This document shows positions 42,725 through 50,460 of a stretch of DNA of 64,000 nucleotides, piece after piece. The notes beneath the pieces are model-generated. The model worked only from the letters and a program-made list of their open reading frames with translations. It was not told the DNA's origin and did no database searches. The stretch covers positions 682,001 to 746,000 of the forward strand of contig NZ_BMXQ01000001.1 in NCBI RefSeq assembly GCF_014651835.1, in the 5' to 3' direction. Within the stretch, counting starts at the first letter, position 1, and each line of letters opens with the position of its first letter. Made by a program: the position numbers and the translations under genes. Origin of the DNA: Pigmentiphaga litoralis. GTDB taxonomy: Bacteria; Pseudomonadota; Gammaproteobacteria; Burkholderiales; Burkholderiaceae_B.

Positions 42725-44242
42725 ATGTCTTCTTCGATTCAGACCCTTGACTACGACGTCCTTGTCATCGGCGCCGGCCTGGCCGGGCTGTCCTGCGGTG
42801 TGCGACTGACCGACCGCGGCTTGCGGGTAGGCGTCCTCGAAAGCAGCGACGTTGCCGGGGGCCGCGCGCGCAGCTGGGCGGACGCCAAGACCGGCGACAC
42901 CGTCGACATCGGACCGCATGTCATCCTGAACAAATACGCCAACATGCTGGGGCTTCTCCAGCGGCTCGGCACCCGCCATCACATCCAGTGGGAAACGCGC
43001 AAGCTGCTGACGGTGCTGGACAAGGGACGGCGCATACCCATCCAGCAATGGCGCCTGCCGCCACCGTTTCACGGCGCGCGCAATCTCCTGCGCATGCTGC
43101 CCACTGTGCCTTTGCATGTGATGGCGTCGAACCTGCGCGTGGCCTGGGATGCCATGACGCGGACCGAGACCGAGATGCTGGCGCTCGACGGCATCAGCGC
43201 GCGCCACCATCTTGAATCCATGGGTGTGCATCGCGACTTCATCGATTGGTTCTGGGCCTCGGCATCGATCGCGCTTCTGAACGTGCCGGTCGAGCAATGC
43301 TCCGCAGCAGCATTGATGCGCGTGTTCGCGCAAATGATCGGCCACAACGACGCGGCCTTTGGTTTTCCCAAAGTGGGGCTGAGCGATCTGTACGTGCCGC
43401 AAGCCATCGACATCATCGAACGCGGCGGCGGCCAGGTCATGCTGGCCTGCGGTGCAGACCAGCTGCAGTGGCGCGACGGGCGCGTGACGGGTGTGCGTAC
43501 GCATCGCGGCAGGGTGCTGCACGCTCGCGCCTGTGTCCTGGCAGCGCCGCCGTCTGCTGCGGCCCGCCTGCTGCCGGGCGAGGCGCCCGCGCGCATGGCG
43601 GCCGCACGGATGCAGCCGTCGCCTTATGTCAGCACCTATCTGTGGTTCGACCGACGCATCACGCGCGAGCGCTTCTGGGCGCGGCCCTGGTCGCCCCGGG
43701 AATTCAATACCGACTTCTATGACCTGACCAACATCCGGTCAGGCGGCAACGGCCCGCGCGACACCGACGGGGCTCGGAACGCCGCGGGTTCGGTGATCGC
43801 GGCCAACCTGATCTGGAGTCATCGTGCGTTCGACGTGAGCGACGACGAGATCGTCGCCGCGACGCTGCGCGAACTTACGGACTTCACGCCCGACGCCGCG
43901 CAGGCGCGCCTGCTGTCGGCCAGCGTGCATCGCATTCCGATGGCGGTGCCGTGCCCGTATCCCGGCACGGAACGGCAGCGGCCCGAGACGCAAGCCGTGC
44001 CCGGCCTGTATCTGGCCGGCGACTGGACACATACGGGGCTTCCGTCCTGCATGGAAGGGGCGACGCGGTCGGGCGCGCTTGCCGCTGAAGCGGTGCTGGC
44101 GGCTGCCGGCGTGCGCGCCCGCATTGCCTGCCCCGTTCCCGAAACGCGTGGACTGGCGGGCCTGCTGCGCCGCTTCTGGCCACGCCGCACCTCGCGCGAC
44201 GGCAGCGCCCCCGCTGGTGTGGGACGAACGTCGGCACCGTGA
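42725..44242 (+). CDS. FAD-dependent amine-oxidase/phytoene-desaturase-like protein (HpnE-like)
   Basis: The 505-residue protein opens with the dinucleotide-binding motif DVLVIGAGLAGLSCGVRL and the GG-R-A-R-S turn (VAGGRARSW). It ends in the family's second FAD contact, GLYLAGDWTHTGLPSCMEGA. This pattern fits the hydroxysqualene dehydroxylase/phytoene desaturase-like oxidoreductases. No squalene, hopanoid or carotenoid genes are nearby, so the substrate is uncertain. The C-terminal 40 residues are basic. It converges on the PEBP gene and has its own sigma-54 promoter. Confidence 0.82.
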   Translation: MSSSIQTLDYDVLVIGAGLAGLSCGVRLTDRGLRVGVLESSDVAGGRARSWADAKTGDTVDIGPHVILNKYANMLGLLQRLGTRHHIQWETRKLLTVLDKGRRIPIQQWRLPPPFHGARNLLRMLPTVPLHVMASNLRVAWDAMTRTETEMLALDGISARHHLESMGVHRDFIDWFWASASIALLNVPVEQCSAAALMRVFAQMIGHNDAAFGFPKVGLSDLYVPQAIDIIERGGGQVMLACGADQLQWRDGRVTGVRTHRGRVLHARACVLAAPPSAAARLLPGEAPARMAAARMQPSPYVSTYLWFDRRITRERFWARPWSPREFNTDFYDLTNIRSGGNGPRDTDGARNAAGSVIAANLIWSHRAFDVSDDEIVAATLRELTDFTPDAAQARLLSASVHRIPMAVPCPYPGTERQRPETQAVPGLYLAGDWTHTGLPSCMEGATRSGALAAEAVLAAAGVRARIACPVPETRGLAGLLRRFWPRRTSRDGSAPAGVGRTSAP

Positions 44243-44250
44243 AGGTGCCG

Positions 44251-44907
44251 TCAGGTGGCTGTGGTCGAGCCCACCTGCACGGGCGCAACCGAGGGGTCCA
44301 GCGTGTAGACGCCGGTGAGCGACGCGGCGGCGAGGACATGCCCTTCCATGGCCGCCACCACATCGTTGCCATAGAACATGGTTGGCACCGTCAACGATTC
44401 GACATCGAGCGCGTAGAGCGTAAAGCAGTAACGATGCGGCTTGGGATCATTCCACGGCGGGCAGGGTCCGTCGTAGCCGTAGTAGTAGCCTGCCATCTCG
44501 GGGTCGTTGGCGAAGCGGTGCGTCAGGTCGTTGAGCCCCTCACGCGCCGCCATCTCGTCCGACAGCTGGCTCTTGCCGCGGCGGTACACCCCGATTGCAT
44601 AGGCGCCTTCTTCAATGTCCTCGGTGTCGGGCGGCAGGTCGATCAGGACCCAATGGTAGAAGGGACGGCGCGGCACGTCTCCATCCAGGGTCACCCCTTC
44701 CTTGTCGGCCAGCGACAGGTCTTCGGGTGCATCCAGGTCGGCGCACAGCATGACGAGCGAGCGCGCGTCGTCTGGCACGTCAATGAGCGTGAACTGCGGA
44801 TTGATGTTGTCGCCCGGAATCAGCGACTGGGAACTCAGGTTCTTGGCGAACGCATACCGATCGGGCATCGGTTCGCCGTCCATGAAGGAAAGGCTGGACA
44901 GTTTCAC
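44251..44907 (-). CDS. YbhB/YbcL-family (PEBP, Raf-kinase-inhibitor-like) protein
   Basis: The 218-residue protein has phosphatidylethanolamine-binding-protein landmarks: LCADLDAPEDLSLAD (D-x-D-A-P), YHWVLIDLPPD and the anion-pocket GPCPPWNDPKPHRYCFTLYAL. Bacterial members are soluble, of unclear function, and often stress-associated. It is the last gene of a three-gene leftward set (KGG protein, 109-residue protein, PEBP), starting 21 bp after the previous stop. Confidence 0.9.
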   Translation of the reverse strand: MKLSSLSFMDGEPMPDRYAFAKNLSSQSLIPGDNINPQFTLIDVPDDARSLVMLCADLDAPEDLSLADKEGVTLDGDVPRRPFYHWVLIDLPPDTEDIEEGAYAIGVYRRGKSQLSDEMAAREGLNDLTHRFANDPEMAGYYYGYDGPCPPWNDPKPHRYCFTLYALDVESLTVPTMFYGNDVVAAMEGHVLAAASLTGVYTLDPSVAPVQVGSTTAT

Positions 44908-44928
44908 GGTAAAAGTCTCGGGAGGAAG

Positions 44929-45258
44929 TCAGTCGGTCGTGCCGGGGCCGCGGATGGCATCCACATAAGCGCGGCCAAGCGCCAGTGCATGGTCGGCCGC
45001 GCGCTGGCTGTCGCCAAGCACGCCGCTCGAAGGAAGGGATTGCAGCAGCCAGATCCGCCCGGCCGTGCCCGGCGGATCGCTGCTCAACATGAAGCGGGGC
45101 AGGAAGGCGTCGCGCGCAGCCGCGACGGCCTGGGCCCACGCATCGATCCAATAGCCGCGATAAGCGACCTCACGCCGCCCCAGCTTGGCCGTCGCCTGCA
45201 GGATCACCTGCGCGGCGGCACGCTTGCCGGGCGGAGCAGGGGCATCACTTCGTGGCAT
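44929..45258 (-). CDS. Hypothetical protein, 109 residues
   Basis: From the ATG at 45258 the protein reads MPRSDAPAPPGKRAAAQVIL and continues as an Ala-rich helical protein with YRGYWIDAWAQAVAAARDAF. I do not recognise a family. Its start overlaps the end of the KGG-protein gene by 14 bp and its stop lies 21 bp before the PEBP gene, so it belongs to the same operon. The longer upstream frame is the shadow of the KGG gene. Confidence 0.65.
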   Translation of the reverse strand: MPRSDAPAPPGKRAAAQVILQATAKLGRREVAYRGYWIDAWAQAVAAARDAFLPRFMLSSDPPGTAGRIWLLQSLPSSGVLGDSQRAADHALALGRAYVDAIRGPGTTD

Positions 45259-45535
45259 GTTCAGCCTCGTCGGACGACTCGGTCTCGTCGTCCGTCTCCG
45301 CATCCGCGCCTGCTGGGGAAGCAGACAGTCCGCCGGCCGCCTTCTCTTGCTGCTGGCGGCGGGTGCGATGCCCGGCAGCGCCGGCAGCGCGCGCCTCTTC
45401 CACGCTGAAGCGATGCGCCTTGCCCAGGCGATGGGCAGTCTGTCCTCCCAGCGATGCGATTTCGCGTTGCCGTTTGGCGTCCATTGCGGCGAAGCCCCGC
45501 GGCTTCGATGATTTTTGCGTTTTGTCGTCAGCCAT
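45245..45535 (-). CDS. KGG/stress-induced hydrophilic repeat protein
   Basis: This 96-residue, entirely hydrophilic protein contains two diverged KGG-type units, GFAAMDAKRQREIASLGGQT and FSVEEARAAGAAGHRTRR. It then ends in an acidic Asp/Glu/Ser tail. KGG proteins (E. coli YciG-like, Bacillus GsiB-like) are general-stress, desiccation-type proteins thought to be disordered. It is the first gene of an operon with a 109-residue protein and PEBP, and has a sigma-54 promoter 57 nt upstream. Confidence 0.85.
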   Translation of the reverse strand: MADDKTQKSSKPRGFAAMDAKRQREIASLGGQTAHRLGKAHRFSVEEARAAGAAGHRTRRQQQEKAAGGLSASPAGADAETDDETESSDEAEHATK

Positions 45536-45592
45536 GATTGCCCTGTCGAATACTGATGAAGATGCGGTGATGAAAGATGCTCACGCATTCTC

Positions 45593-45606
45593 GCAAGCTT
45601 CGTTCC
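45593..45606 (-). promoter_or_regulatory. Sigma-54 promoter of the KGG-PEBP operon
   Basis: On the minus strand GCGGAACGAAGCTTGCG has the exact GG-N10-GC spacing with TTGC. It is divergent from the promoter at 45773, with 166 bp between them that include the palindrome CGGGT-T-ACCCG (45661-45671). Confidence 0.66.
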
Positions 45607-45772
45607 GCGTTCGGCAGGCCCGCCTTCAAGAGAGTGACGGTTCATCTGCCTGCAGTGCTGCGGGTTACCCGGCCCAGGAAGGTCGTACTGCTTGCTCTAC
45701 GTGCGCAGGGCTTGCTGTTCGGTAAGCGTTTGCTGAATCGGGGAAGAAATTACGAAGTAGAGCGGCAGGCGC

Positions 45773-45786
45773 GGCAAGATCCTTGC
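45773..45786 (+). promoter_or_regulatory. Sigma-54 promoter of the 45825 gene
   Basis: GCGGCAAGATCCTTGCT has GG-N10-GC with TTGCT, ending 38 nt before the ATG at 45825. Confidence 0.68.
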
Positions 45787-45824
45787 TGAAGAGGGGCTTC
45801 ACCACTTCTAGAAGGATTCACGCC

Positions 45825-46106
45825 ATGACGTTCGATGCCACTGCCCGTCCGGATGCGGACGGCGTCAGCTTCCGGATGCACTTTCCTGACGGCCCTGGCG
45901 AGGCACGGGTCACTGCCCAGGCCTTGAAGGAATACTTTGGCGCGGCGGGCTCGCCTCAAGGCTTGCTCGAGTCGTATCGCGCCAACTTTCGTGCGATCCA
46001 TGCAGTCGCCCAACAAAAATCCGTGGGCGACAGCCTATCCAGGATCACGGTGGAAACCGGCGATCTGCAGGAATGGCAGGTCAAAGGCGCTGCCAGGGTC
46101 GACTGA
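45825..46106 (+). CDS. Hypothetical protein, possibly DUF1488-like
   Basis: The ATG at 45825 lies ten bases after AAGGA and gives 93 residues. It contains GVSFRMHFPDGPGEARVTAQ, then ALKEYFGAAGSPQGLLESYR and a closing strand. The pattern 'F...V.C.I...AL...FG' is reminiscent of DUF1488, but I am not certain. An earlier in-frame ATG at 45783 overlaps the sigma-54 promoter and is unlikely. The function is unknown. Confidence 0.7.
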   Translation: MTFDATARPDADGVSFRMHFPDGPGEARVTAQALKEYFGAAGSPQGLLESYRANFRAIHAVAQQKSVGDSLSRITVETGDLQEWQVKGAARVD

Positions 46107-46126
46107 CCCGAGCGGCGACCTTGTTA

Positions 46127-46408
46127 TTACAGGGTGCGGCCCGACGACTTGATCAGCCCGCCGTCCTTTTCCTTCAGCACGTTGGGGGAATCGTCCTGCG
46201 GGCTGAACAGTTCGGGGGCGTCCTCGCGCGGGTCGGCTTCGGTCGATCCGTTGTACTGCGTGGCCTTCTTGCTGTCAGGCTGCTGGGACCCCGGACGGCC
46301 GCCGGTCGTGCCCTTGGACTCCGGAAAGGCGTCCTGCTGATCGACCGATTCGGTCGGATTGGCATAGTCGCGATGCGGATTGTGCGGGTCTTTGGTTTCT
46401 TTGGTCAT
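46127..46408 (-). CDS. Hypothetical disordered hydrophilic protein, 93 residues
   Basis: The ATG at 46408 follows AGGAG at a good distance. The protein is rich in Asp, Glu, Pro, Ser, Thr and Gln (DPHNPHRDYANPTESVDQQD) with essentially no hydrophobic core, so it is probably disordered. No family recognised. A degenerate sigma-54 site (GT instead of GG at -24) lies at 46462-46475 on the minus strand, too weak to call. Its neighbours encode other hydrophilic stress-type proteins. Confidence 0.65.
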   Translation of the reverse strand: MTKETKDPHNPHRDYANPTESVDQQDAFPESKGTTGGRPGSQQPDSKKATQYNGSTEADPREDAPELFSPQDDSPNVLKEKDGGLIKSSGRTL

Positions 46409-46471
46409 GTCGGTACTCCTGTTGGAACTACGGATTCAGCGCGTAAGGCGTGCAATGGTTGGCAACGACAA

Positions 46472-46690
46472 CTACTCGCTCTTGCCGGCGGTGTTGTTGG
46501 CGGTCTTGCCCGATCCGAGCGAATTGCCGCTGCCCGCGACTGGCGATTTGCGCGGATCGTCCATGCCGTTGTCGGCGGGGGCGTTGTCCTGGCGTGCGGT
46601 GCTTTCCCCAGCACGCGCGGCGGGCGCGGTTGTCTGGCCGGCATCTTGCGCGGGCGGGTTGCTGGCGGGTTTGTCTTGATCGGCTGGCAT
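46472..46690 (-). CDS. Hypothetical disordered hydrophilic protein, 72 residues
   Basis: The ATG at 46690 (MPADQDKPASNPPAQ) is preceded by GGAGA. The protein consists almost wholly of Ala, Pro, Asp, Gly, Ser and Asn and looks unstructured. A longer frame to 46756 overlaps the promoter and is disfavoured. A sigma-54 promoter lies 63 nt upstream, divergent from that of the YciE-like gene. Family and function are unknown. Confidence 0.65.
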   Translation of the reverse strand: MPADQDKPASNPPAQDAGQTTAPAARAGESTARQDNAPADNGMDDPRKSPVAGSGNSLGSGKTANNTAGKSE

Positions 46691-46753
46691 GCTGCTCTCC
46701 AGTAAATAGGGGGATTCGGGGCGCAACGAATGCGCGCTCTTGCTCGACTGCTG

Positions 46754-46767
46754 CAAGTCGCGTACCC
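46754..46767 (-). promoter_or_regulatory. Sigma-54 promoter of the 72-residue protein gene
   Basis: On the minus strand CGGGTACGCGACTTGCA has GG-N10-GC with TTGCA. It is back-to-back with the promoter at 46803-46816, only 35 bp away. Confidence 0.68.
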
Positions 46768-46787
46768 GCTAACGTACCGGTAGCGGC
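46767..46787. promoter_or_regulatory. Inverted repeat between back-to-back sigma-54 promoters
   Basis: CCGCTA and TAGCGG flank a 9-bp spacer between the promoters at 46754 and 46803. It could be a regulator site; the first base overlaps the -24 element of the leftward promoter. Confidence 0.3.
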
Positions 46788-46802
46788 GCCGGAAACCCGC
46801 CG

Positions 46803-46816
46803 GGAATAGGGCTTGC
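46803..46816 (+). promoter_or_regulatory. Sigma-54 promoter of the YciE-like/SDR operon
   Basis: CGGGAATAGGGCTTGCA has GG-N10-GC with TTGCA, ending 75 nt before the ATG at 46892. Confidence 0.66.
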
Positions 46817-46891
46817 AAGATGCCGTGGACTTCCCTGGCCGCGCGCCGGGGCCCCGCTTCCCAGGAAGCTTCCCGCCGATGGAGAACACTG

Positions 46892-47401
46892 ATGCCCGAT
46901 TCAAACGACCACTTCATGGACTGGCTGCGCGATGCCCACGCAATGGAAGAGCAGGCCGAGCAAATGCTGACGGCGATGTCCGCCCGCATCGAAACCTATC
47001 CCGAGGTCAAGCAGCGCCTGGACCAGCACATCGAGGAAACCCGCAACCAGGCCGCGCTGATTGCGCAGTGCATCCAGCGCCGGGGCGGGGACACGTCCAC
47101 GGTCAAGGATGTGACCGGCAAGGCGATGGCCATGATGCACAGCTTCACGGCAGCCATGTCGTCCGATGAAATCATCAAGGGGTCCATGGCCAGCTACGCC
47201 TTCGAACATTTCGAGATCGCGAGCTACAAGTCCCTGATCGTCGCCGCTGAAGTGGCCGGCGATACCGAGACCCAGCGTGTCTGCCAGGCGATCCTGGTCG
47301 AGGAAGAGGCCATGGCCAAATGGCTGGCGGACAACATGCCGATCCTGGTCAAGCGCTTCCTGCAGCATGCCGACACACCCGGATTGAGCGAAAAGCGCTG
47401 A
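46892..47401 (+). CDS. YciE/YciF-type ferritin-like protein (DUF892)
   Basis: The ATG at 46892 follows GGAGA and gives 169 residues. Four helices carry ferritin-like Glu/His residues: FMDWLRDAHAMEEQAEQML, LDQHIEETRNQAALIAQCI, YAFEHFEIASYKSLIVAAE and LVEEEAMAKWLADN. DUF892 members are stress-induced, diiron-type helical bundles of unknown activity. KGG proteins are their usual neighbours, in E. coli the yciG-yciF-yciE cluster, and a KGG gene is 1.4 kb away here. It heads an operon with a hypothetical protein, an SDR and a lipoprotein. Confidence 0.88.
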   Translation: MPDSNDHFMDWLRDAHAMEEQAEQMLTAMSARIETYPEVKQRLDQHIEETRNQAALIAQCIQRRGGDTSTVKDVTGKAMAMMHSFTAAMSSDEIIKGSMASYAFEHFEIASYKSLIVAAEVAGDTETQRVCQAILVEEEAMAKWLADNMPILVKRFLQHADTPGLSEKR

Positions 47402-47424
47402 CGCGCGATCGCGCCGAGCCGCCC

Positions 47425-48285
47425 ATGTCCATTGCTCCCACCCGCGCCCAGGTGCGCGATGAACTTGCCGTCATCGTCACCGCGGACGCGGCGCGCCTGA
47501 TTGCCGTCTACGGGGTGCTTCCCGAGCCACTGCATGACGTGCACGTCGAGCGATTGCCCATCTGGCGCAAGCTGGACGGCTTGTACGGGTATGCCGTCGA
47601 GGGACGCCTTGCCGCGGATTTCGCCTTGAATCAGATACTTGATGAGCTCAACGACTACTTTCTGGAGAACGTTGCACGTAGCGCGCTGATCGATGCCTAC
47701 GCTGCCCGGCCGGTCAGGGGCTTCTGCGCCTGGGTCGTGTTTGCCGCGATCTCGCGGTGGGCGATGGACTTCGTCGACGACCATGTTTTCGGAATCGCCG
47801 AGCTTGCGGCACTGGCGGGCATCGAAGAATCCGATGCTTTGGCCGCCATCAGCACGCGCAGCGCCATGCCGTTGTGCGCCTACCGCGACGTCGAGGGCTA
47901 CTACCAGGTCGCCAAGGTGGACGCCGTTGCCTGGCTCACCACCCAGCCCGGTTACCAGCGGACGGTCATGCTAAGCCCGGGCGAGACGCGTTTCGAACGC
48001 ACCGCATTCGACGACATGGCGGACCTGCATCACTACGTGGTGCGCCGCTGCGAAGAAACCGGCCAGACCTTGGCGGGCGCGCTGGACGCCGCAGGCCTCG
48101 GGCATCGCTACACGGACTGGGTGAGGGGATGCGTCGACGGCGTGCCCGAACTCGGTGGCGTGCAGCGGCTTGCCCGCGTGCTCGGCATCCACGACCGCGC
48201 ATTCGTGCTGGCGGCATGCAAGGCCATGCGATCCCCCAGTGCCACCTCGTCCCATTTACTCCCACCCCATCGGAGCACACCATGA
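47425..48285 (+). CDS. Hypothetical protein, 286 residues
   Basis: The ATG at 47425 (MSIAPTRAQVRDELAVIV) starts a soluble, mostly helical protein that I do not recognise. Its mid-part (LNQILDELNDYFLENVARS, then RGFCAWVVFAAISRWAMDFV) and the C-terminal GVQRLARVLGIHDRAFVLA look like helical bundles. It lies 23 bp after the YciE-like gene and overlaps the SDR start codon (ATGA), so it is an operon member. No catalytic motif is apparent. Confidence 0.75.
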   Translation: MSIAPTRAQVRDELAVIVTADAARLIAVYGVLPEPLHDVHVERLPIWRKLDGLYGYAVEGRLAADFALNQILDELNDYFLENVARSALIDAYAARPVRGFCAWVVFAAISRWAMDFVDDHVFGIAELAALAGIEESDALAAISTRSAMPLCAYRDVEGYYQVAKVDAVAWLTTQPGYQRTVMLSPGETRFERTAFDDMADLHHYVVRRCEETGQTLAGALDAAGLGHRYTDWVRGCVDGVPELGGVQRLARVLGIHDRAFVLAACKAMRSPSATSSHLLPPHRSTP

Positions 48286-49124
48286 GCACCCAACCTGAAC
48301 AACAGCAGAACCCACCCGGCGTCGAAGCCGAATTGACGCCCCAGGCGGACCACGGCGAAAGCAGTTACCGCGGCAGCGGCAAGCTCGAGAACAAGATCGC
48401 CGTGATCACCGGCGGCGACAGTGGCATCGGCCGCGCGGTCGCCATTGCGTTCGCACGCGAAGGCGCCGACGTGTTGATCAGTTTTCTGGACGAAGAGGAA
48501 GATGCCCGCGAAACGCAGCGGTGGGTCGAGGAAGCCGGGCGCAAGTGCGTGCTGGTCCCTGGCGACATCGCGGTGGCCGAACATTGCCGCAGCATCATCC
48601 GGCAGGCGGTGGACGCCTTTGGACGCATCGACATCCTGGTCAACAATGCCGCGTTCCAGATGTCGCATGAGTCGCTCGAAGACATTCCCGACGACGAGTG
48701 GGATTACACGTTCAAGACCAACATCACCGCGATGTTCCACCTGTGCAAGGCGGCCGTTCCGCACATGAAGTCCGGATCGGCCATCATCAATACCACCTCG
48801 GTGAACTCGGACATGCCCAAACCGACGCTGCTGGCCTATGCCGCCACCAAAGGGGCTATCGCCAACTTTACGGGCGGGCTGGCGCAGTTGCTGGCCGACA
48901 AAGGCATTCGCGTGAACTCGGTGGCGCCCGGGCCCATCTGGACACCGTTGATTCCGTCAACGATGCCGCCGGATCAGGTCAAGAGCTTCGGTTCCGAGGT
49001 ACCGTTGGGGAGGCCCGGCCAGCCGCGCGAAGTGGCGCCGGTGTATGTGTTCCTCGCATCCGACGAGGCAAGCTATGTCAGTGGCGCGCGCTATGCCGTT
49101 ACGGGCGGCAAGCCTATCCTGTGA
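48282..49124 (+). CDS. SDR-family oxidoreductase (YghA/general stress protein 39 type)
   Basis: From the ATG at 48282 the protein has 280 residues. A hydrophilic N-terminus (QPEQQQNPPGVEAELTPQAD) typical of the stress-type SDR group precedes the classical fold. Cofactor motif AVITGGDSGIGRAVAIAFA, the structural LVNNAA and the active-site Ser and YxxxK in TTSVNS and AYAATKGAIANF are all present. It reduces or oxidises an unknown carbonyl substrate with NAD(P)(H). Homologues are often general-stress induced, in line with the operon. Confidence 0.92.
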   Translation: MSTQPEQQQNPPGVEAELTPQADHGESSYRGSGKLENKIAVITGGDSGIGRAVAIAFAREGADVLISFLDEEEDARETQRWVEEAGRKCVLVPGDIAVAEHCRSIIRQAVDAFGRIDILVNNAAFQMSHESLEDIPDDEWDYTFKTNITAMFHLCKAAVPHMKSGSAIINTTSVNSDMPKPTLLAYAATKGAIANFTGGLAQLLADKGIRVNSVAPGPIWTPLIPSTMPPDQVKSFGSEVPLGRPGQPREVAPVYVFLASDEASYVSGARYAVTGGKPIL

Positions 49125-49154
49125 CCTGATGCGTTCCTAACGAAGGGAGACCCC

Positions 49155-49709
49155 ATGCCACTGTCGTTACCGTGGTCCTTGCCGATGTCGTTCAGGGCCG
49201 GCCTGCCAAGGACCGCACTGATTATTGGCGTGGCCGCCTTGCTGGGGGCATGCGCCAGCCCGGCAAGCATTCCGCCGGGCACGACCGAAGCCGAGGTGGT
49301 TCGCCAGATGGGCACACCCAATGTCGAACGCGACCTGCCCGGTGGCGGCAAGCGGCTGATCTATAGCGGGCAGCCCATGGGCCAGTTCGCGTGGCTGACG
49401 GACATCGATGCCAGTGGCAGGGTGGTGTCCACCACCCAGGCGCTGACGTCCGAACGGTTCAACATGATCAATGACGGCCTGGCGGAAGGCCGGTGGACCC
49501 GCGACCGGCTGCTGCTGGAATTCGGGCCGCCGGCCGAGATCACCCGAGTGGCCATGCAGCCCGATCAGGCGATCTGGGGCTACCGGTTCCGCCAGGACGG
49601 CGTGTGGAATTCCCTGATGTATGTGTACGTGGCGCCGGACGGGCGGGTTACCCGCTTCCATCCCGGTCCGGATCCCCGCTACGAACGCCTGCACTTCATG
49701 GGCATGTGA
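49155..49709 (+). CDS. SmpA/OmlA-like outer-membrane lipoprotein
   Basis: A lipoprotein signal with lipobox LLGAC opens this 184-residue protein. It contains two copies of a BamE/SmpA-like motif: GTTEAEVVRQMGTPNVERDL (about residue 40) and WTRDRLLLEFGPPAEITRVA (about 115). BamE-type proteins assist outer-membrane assembly, but this two-unit form is distinct. It starts 30 bp after the SDR and closes the operon. Its end overlaps the convergent HAD gene by 14 bp. Confidence 0.82.
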   Translation: MPLSLPWSLPMSFRAGLPRTALIIGVAALLGACASPASIPPGTTEAEVVRQMGTPNVERDLPGGGKRLIYSGQPMGQFAWLTDIDASGRVVSTTQALTSERFNMINDGLAEGRWTRDRLLLEFGPPAEITRVAMQPDQAIWGYRFRQDGVWNSLMYVYVAPDGRVTRFHPGPDPRYERLHFMGM

Positions 49710-50460
49710 TCGTCGCCGCCAGCGGCGCTTCGGCCAGCGGGCCGAAGCCCGCCGGTCGCACGAACAGGTCGGCGACCTGCTGCAGGCTGTCCAGGACCGC
49801 CAGGCATTTTTCTCGCATCTCGTCGGTGGGGGTCAACAGATCGGGCACCATCACGACGGGCATGCCGGCAGCGTGGGCCGCCCGCACGCCGTTGTAGGAG
49901 TCTTCCAGCGCAAGGCACCGCCGTGGCGTCTTGCGCAACCGCCGCGCGGCCTCAAGAAACAGGTCAGGCCGTGGTTTGCCCGCCGCGACATCATCCCGGG
50001 TGACGACGTGGTCAAACCGATCAAGAATGCCGGCCGCGGCCAGGTGATGGCGTGCCTTGTCGCCGCCCGATGAGGTCGCGACCGACCGGGGAACGCTGCA
50101 GCGGTCCAATCCGTCGAGCAGGGCTTCCACGCCCGGCTGCAGCGCAAGATCGCCCGCGTCGATCTGCGCGGTCAGCTCACGTGTCGCGGACGAAAAGAAG
50201 TCGTCGGCCGGCGCGTCGTCGCCATACCGGTCGAGCAGCAGCTTGCGTGAGCCGTCCGCCGAAATCCCGATCAACGAGGCGCAGAAGGCGTCGGTCATGG
50301 GCAGGCCAAGGGCTTTGCCGGCCCGCATCAACGCGCGCCGCGCGAGGGTTTCGGTGTTGAGCAGCAGGCCGTCCATGTCGAACACGAAGGCATCGATCGC
50401 CAGGCCGGCGGACGATGCGGCCGCAAACGGCGGATTGGGCAGATACACGGTCAAGAACAT
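49696..50460 (-). CDS. HAD-superfamily sugar-phosphate phosphatase/phosphomutase-like protein
   Basis: The protein has HAD motif I in FVFDMDGLLLNTE, motif II Ser in SVATSSGGDKAR, motif III Lys in AAGKPRPDLFLEAARR and motif IV in LALEDSYNGVRAAHAAG. It resembles phosphoglycolate phosphatase/beta-phosphoglucomutase-like enzymes. The ATG at 50460 sits only one base after AGGAG. The in-frame TTG at 50454, seven bases from AGGAG, may be the true start. It overlaps the polyol dehydrogenase gene, suggesting action on the phosphorylated form of the same sugar. Confidence 0.88.
   Translation of the reverse strand: MFLTVYLPNPPFAAASSAGLAIDAFVFDMDGLLLNTETLARRALMRAGKALGLPMTDAFCASLIGISADGSRKLLLDRYGDDAPADDFFSSATRELTAQIDAGDLALQPGVEALLDGLDRCSVPRSVATSSGGDKARHHLAAAGILDRFDHVVTRDDVAAGKPRPDLFLEAARRLRKTPRRCLALEDSYNGVRAAHAAGMPVVMVPDLLTPTDEMREKCLAVLDSLQQVADLFVRPAGFGPLAEAPLAATITCP

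Noticed and set aside
46462-46475. Sigma-54-like site before the 93-residue protein gene (minus strand)
   Set aside because: It has GT instead of GG at the -24 position.
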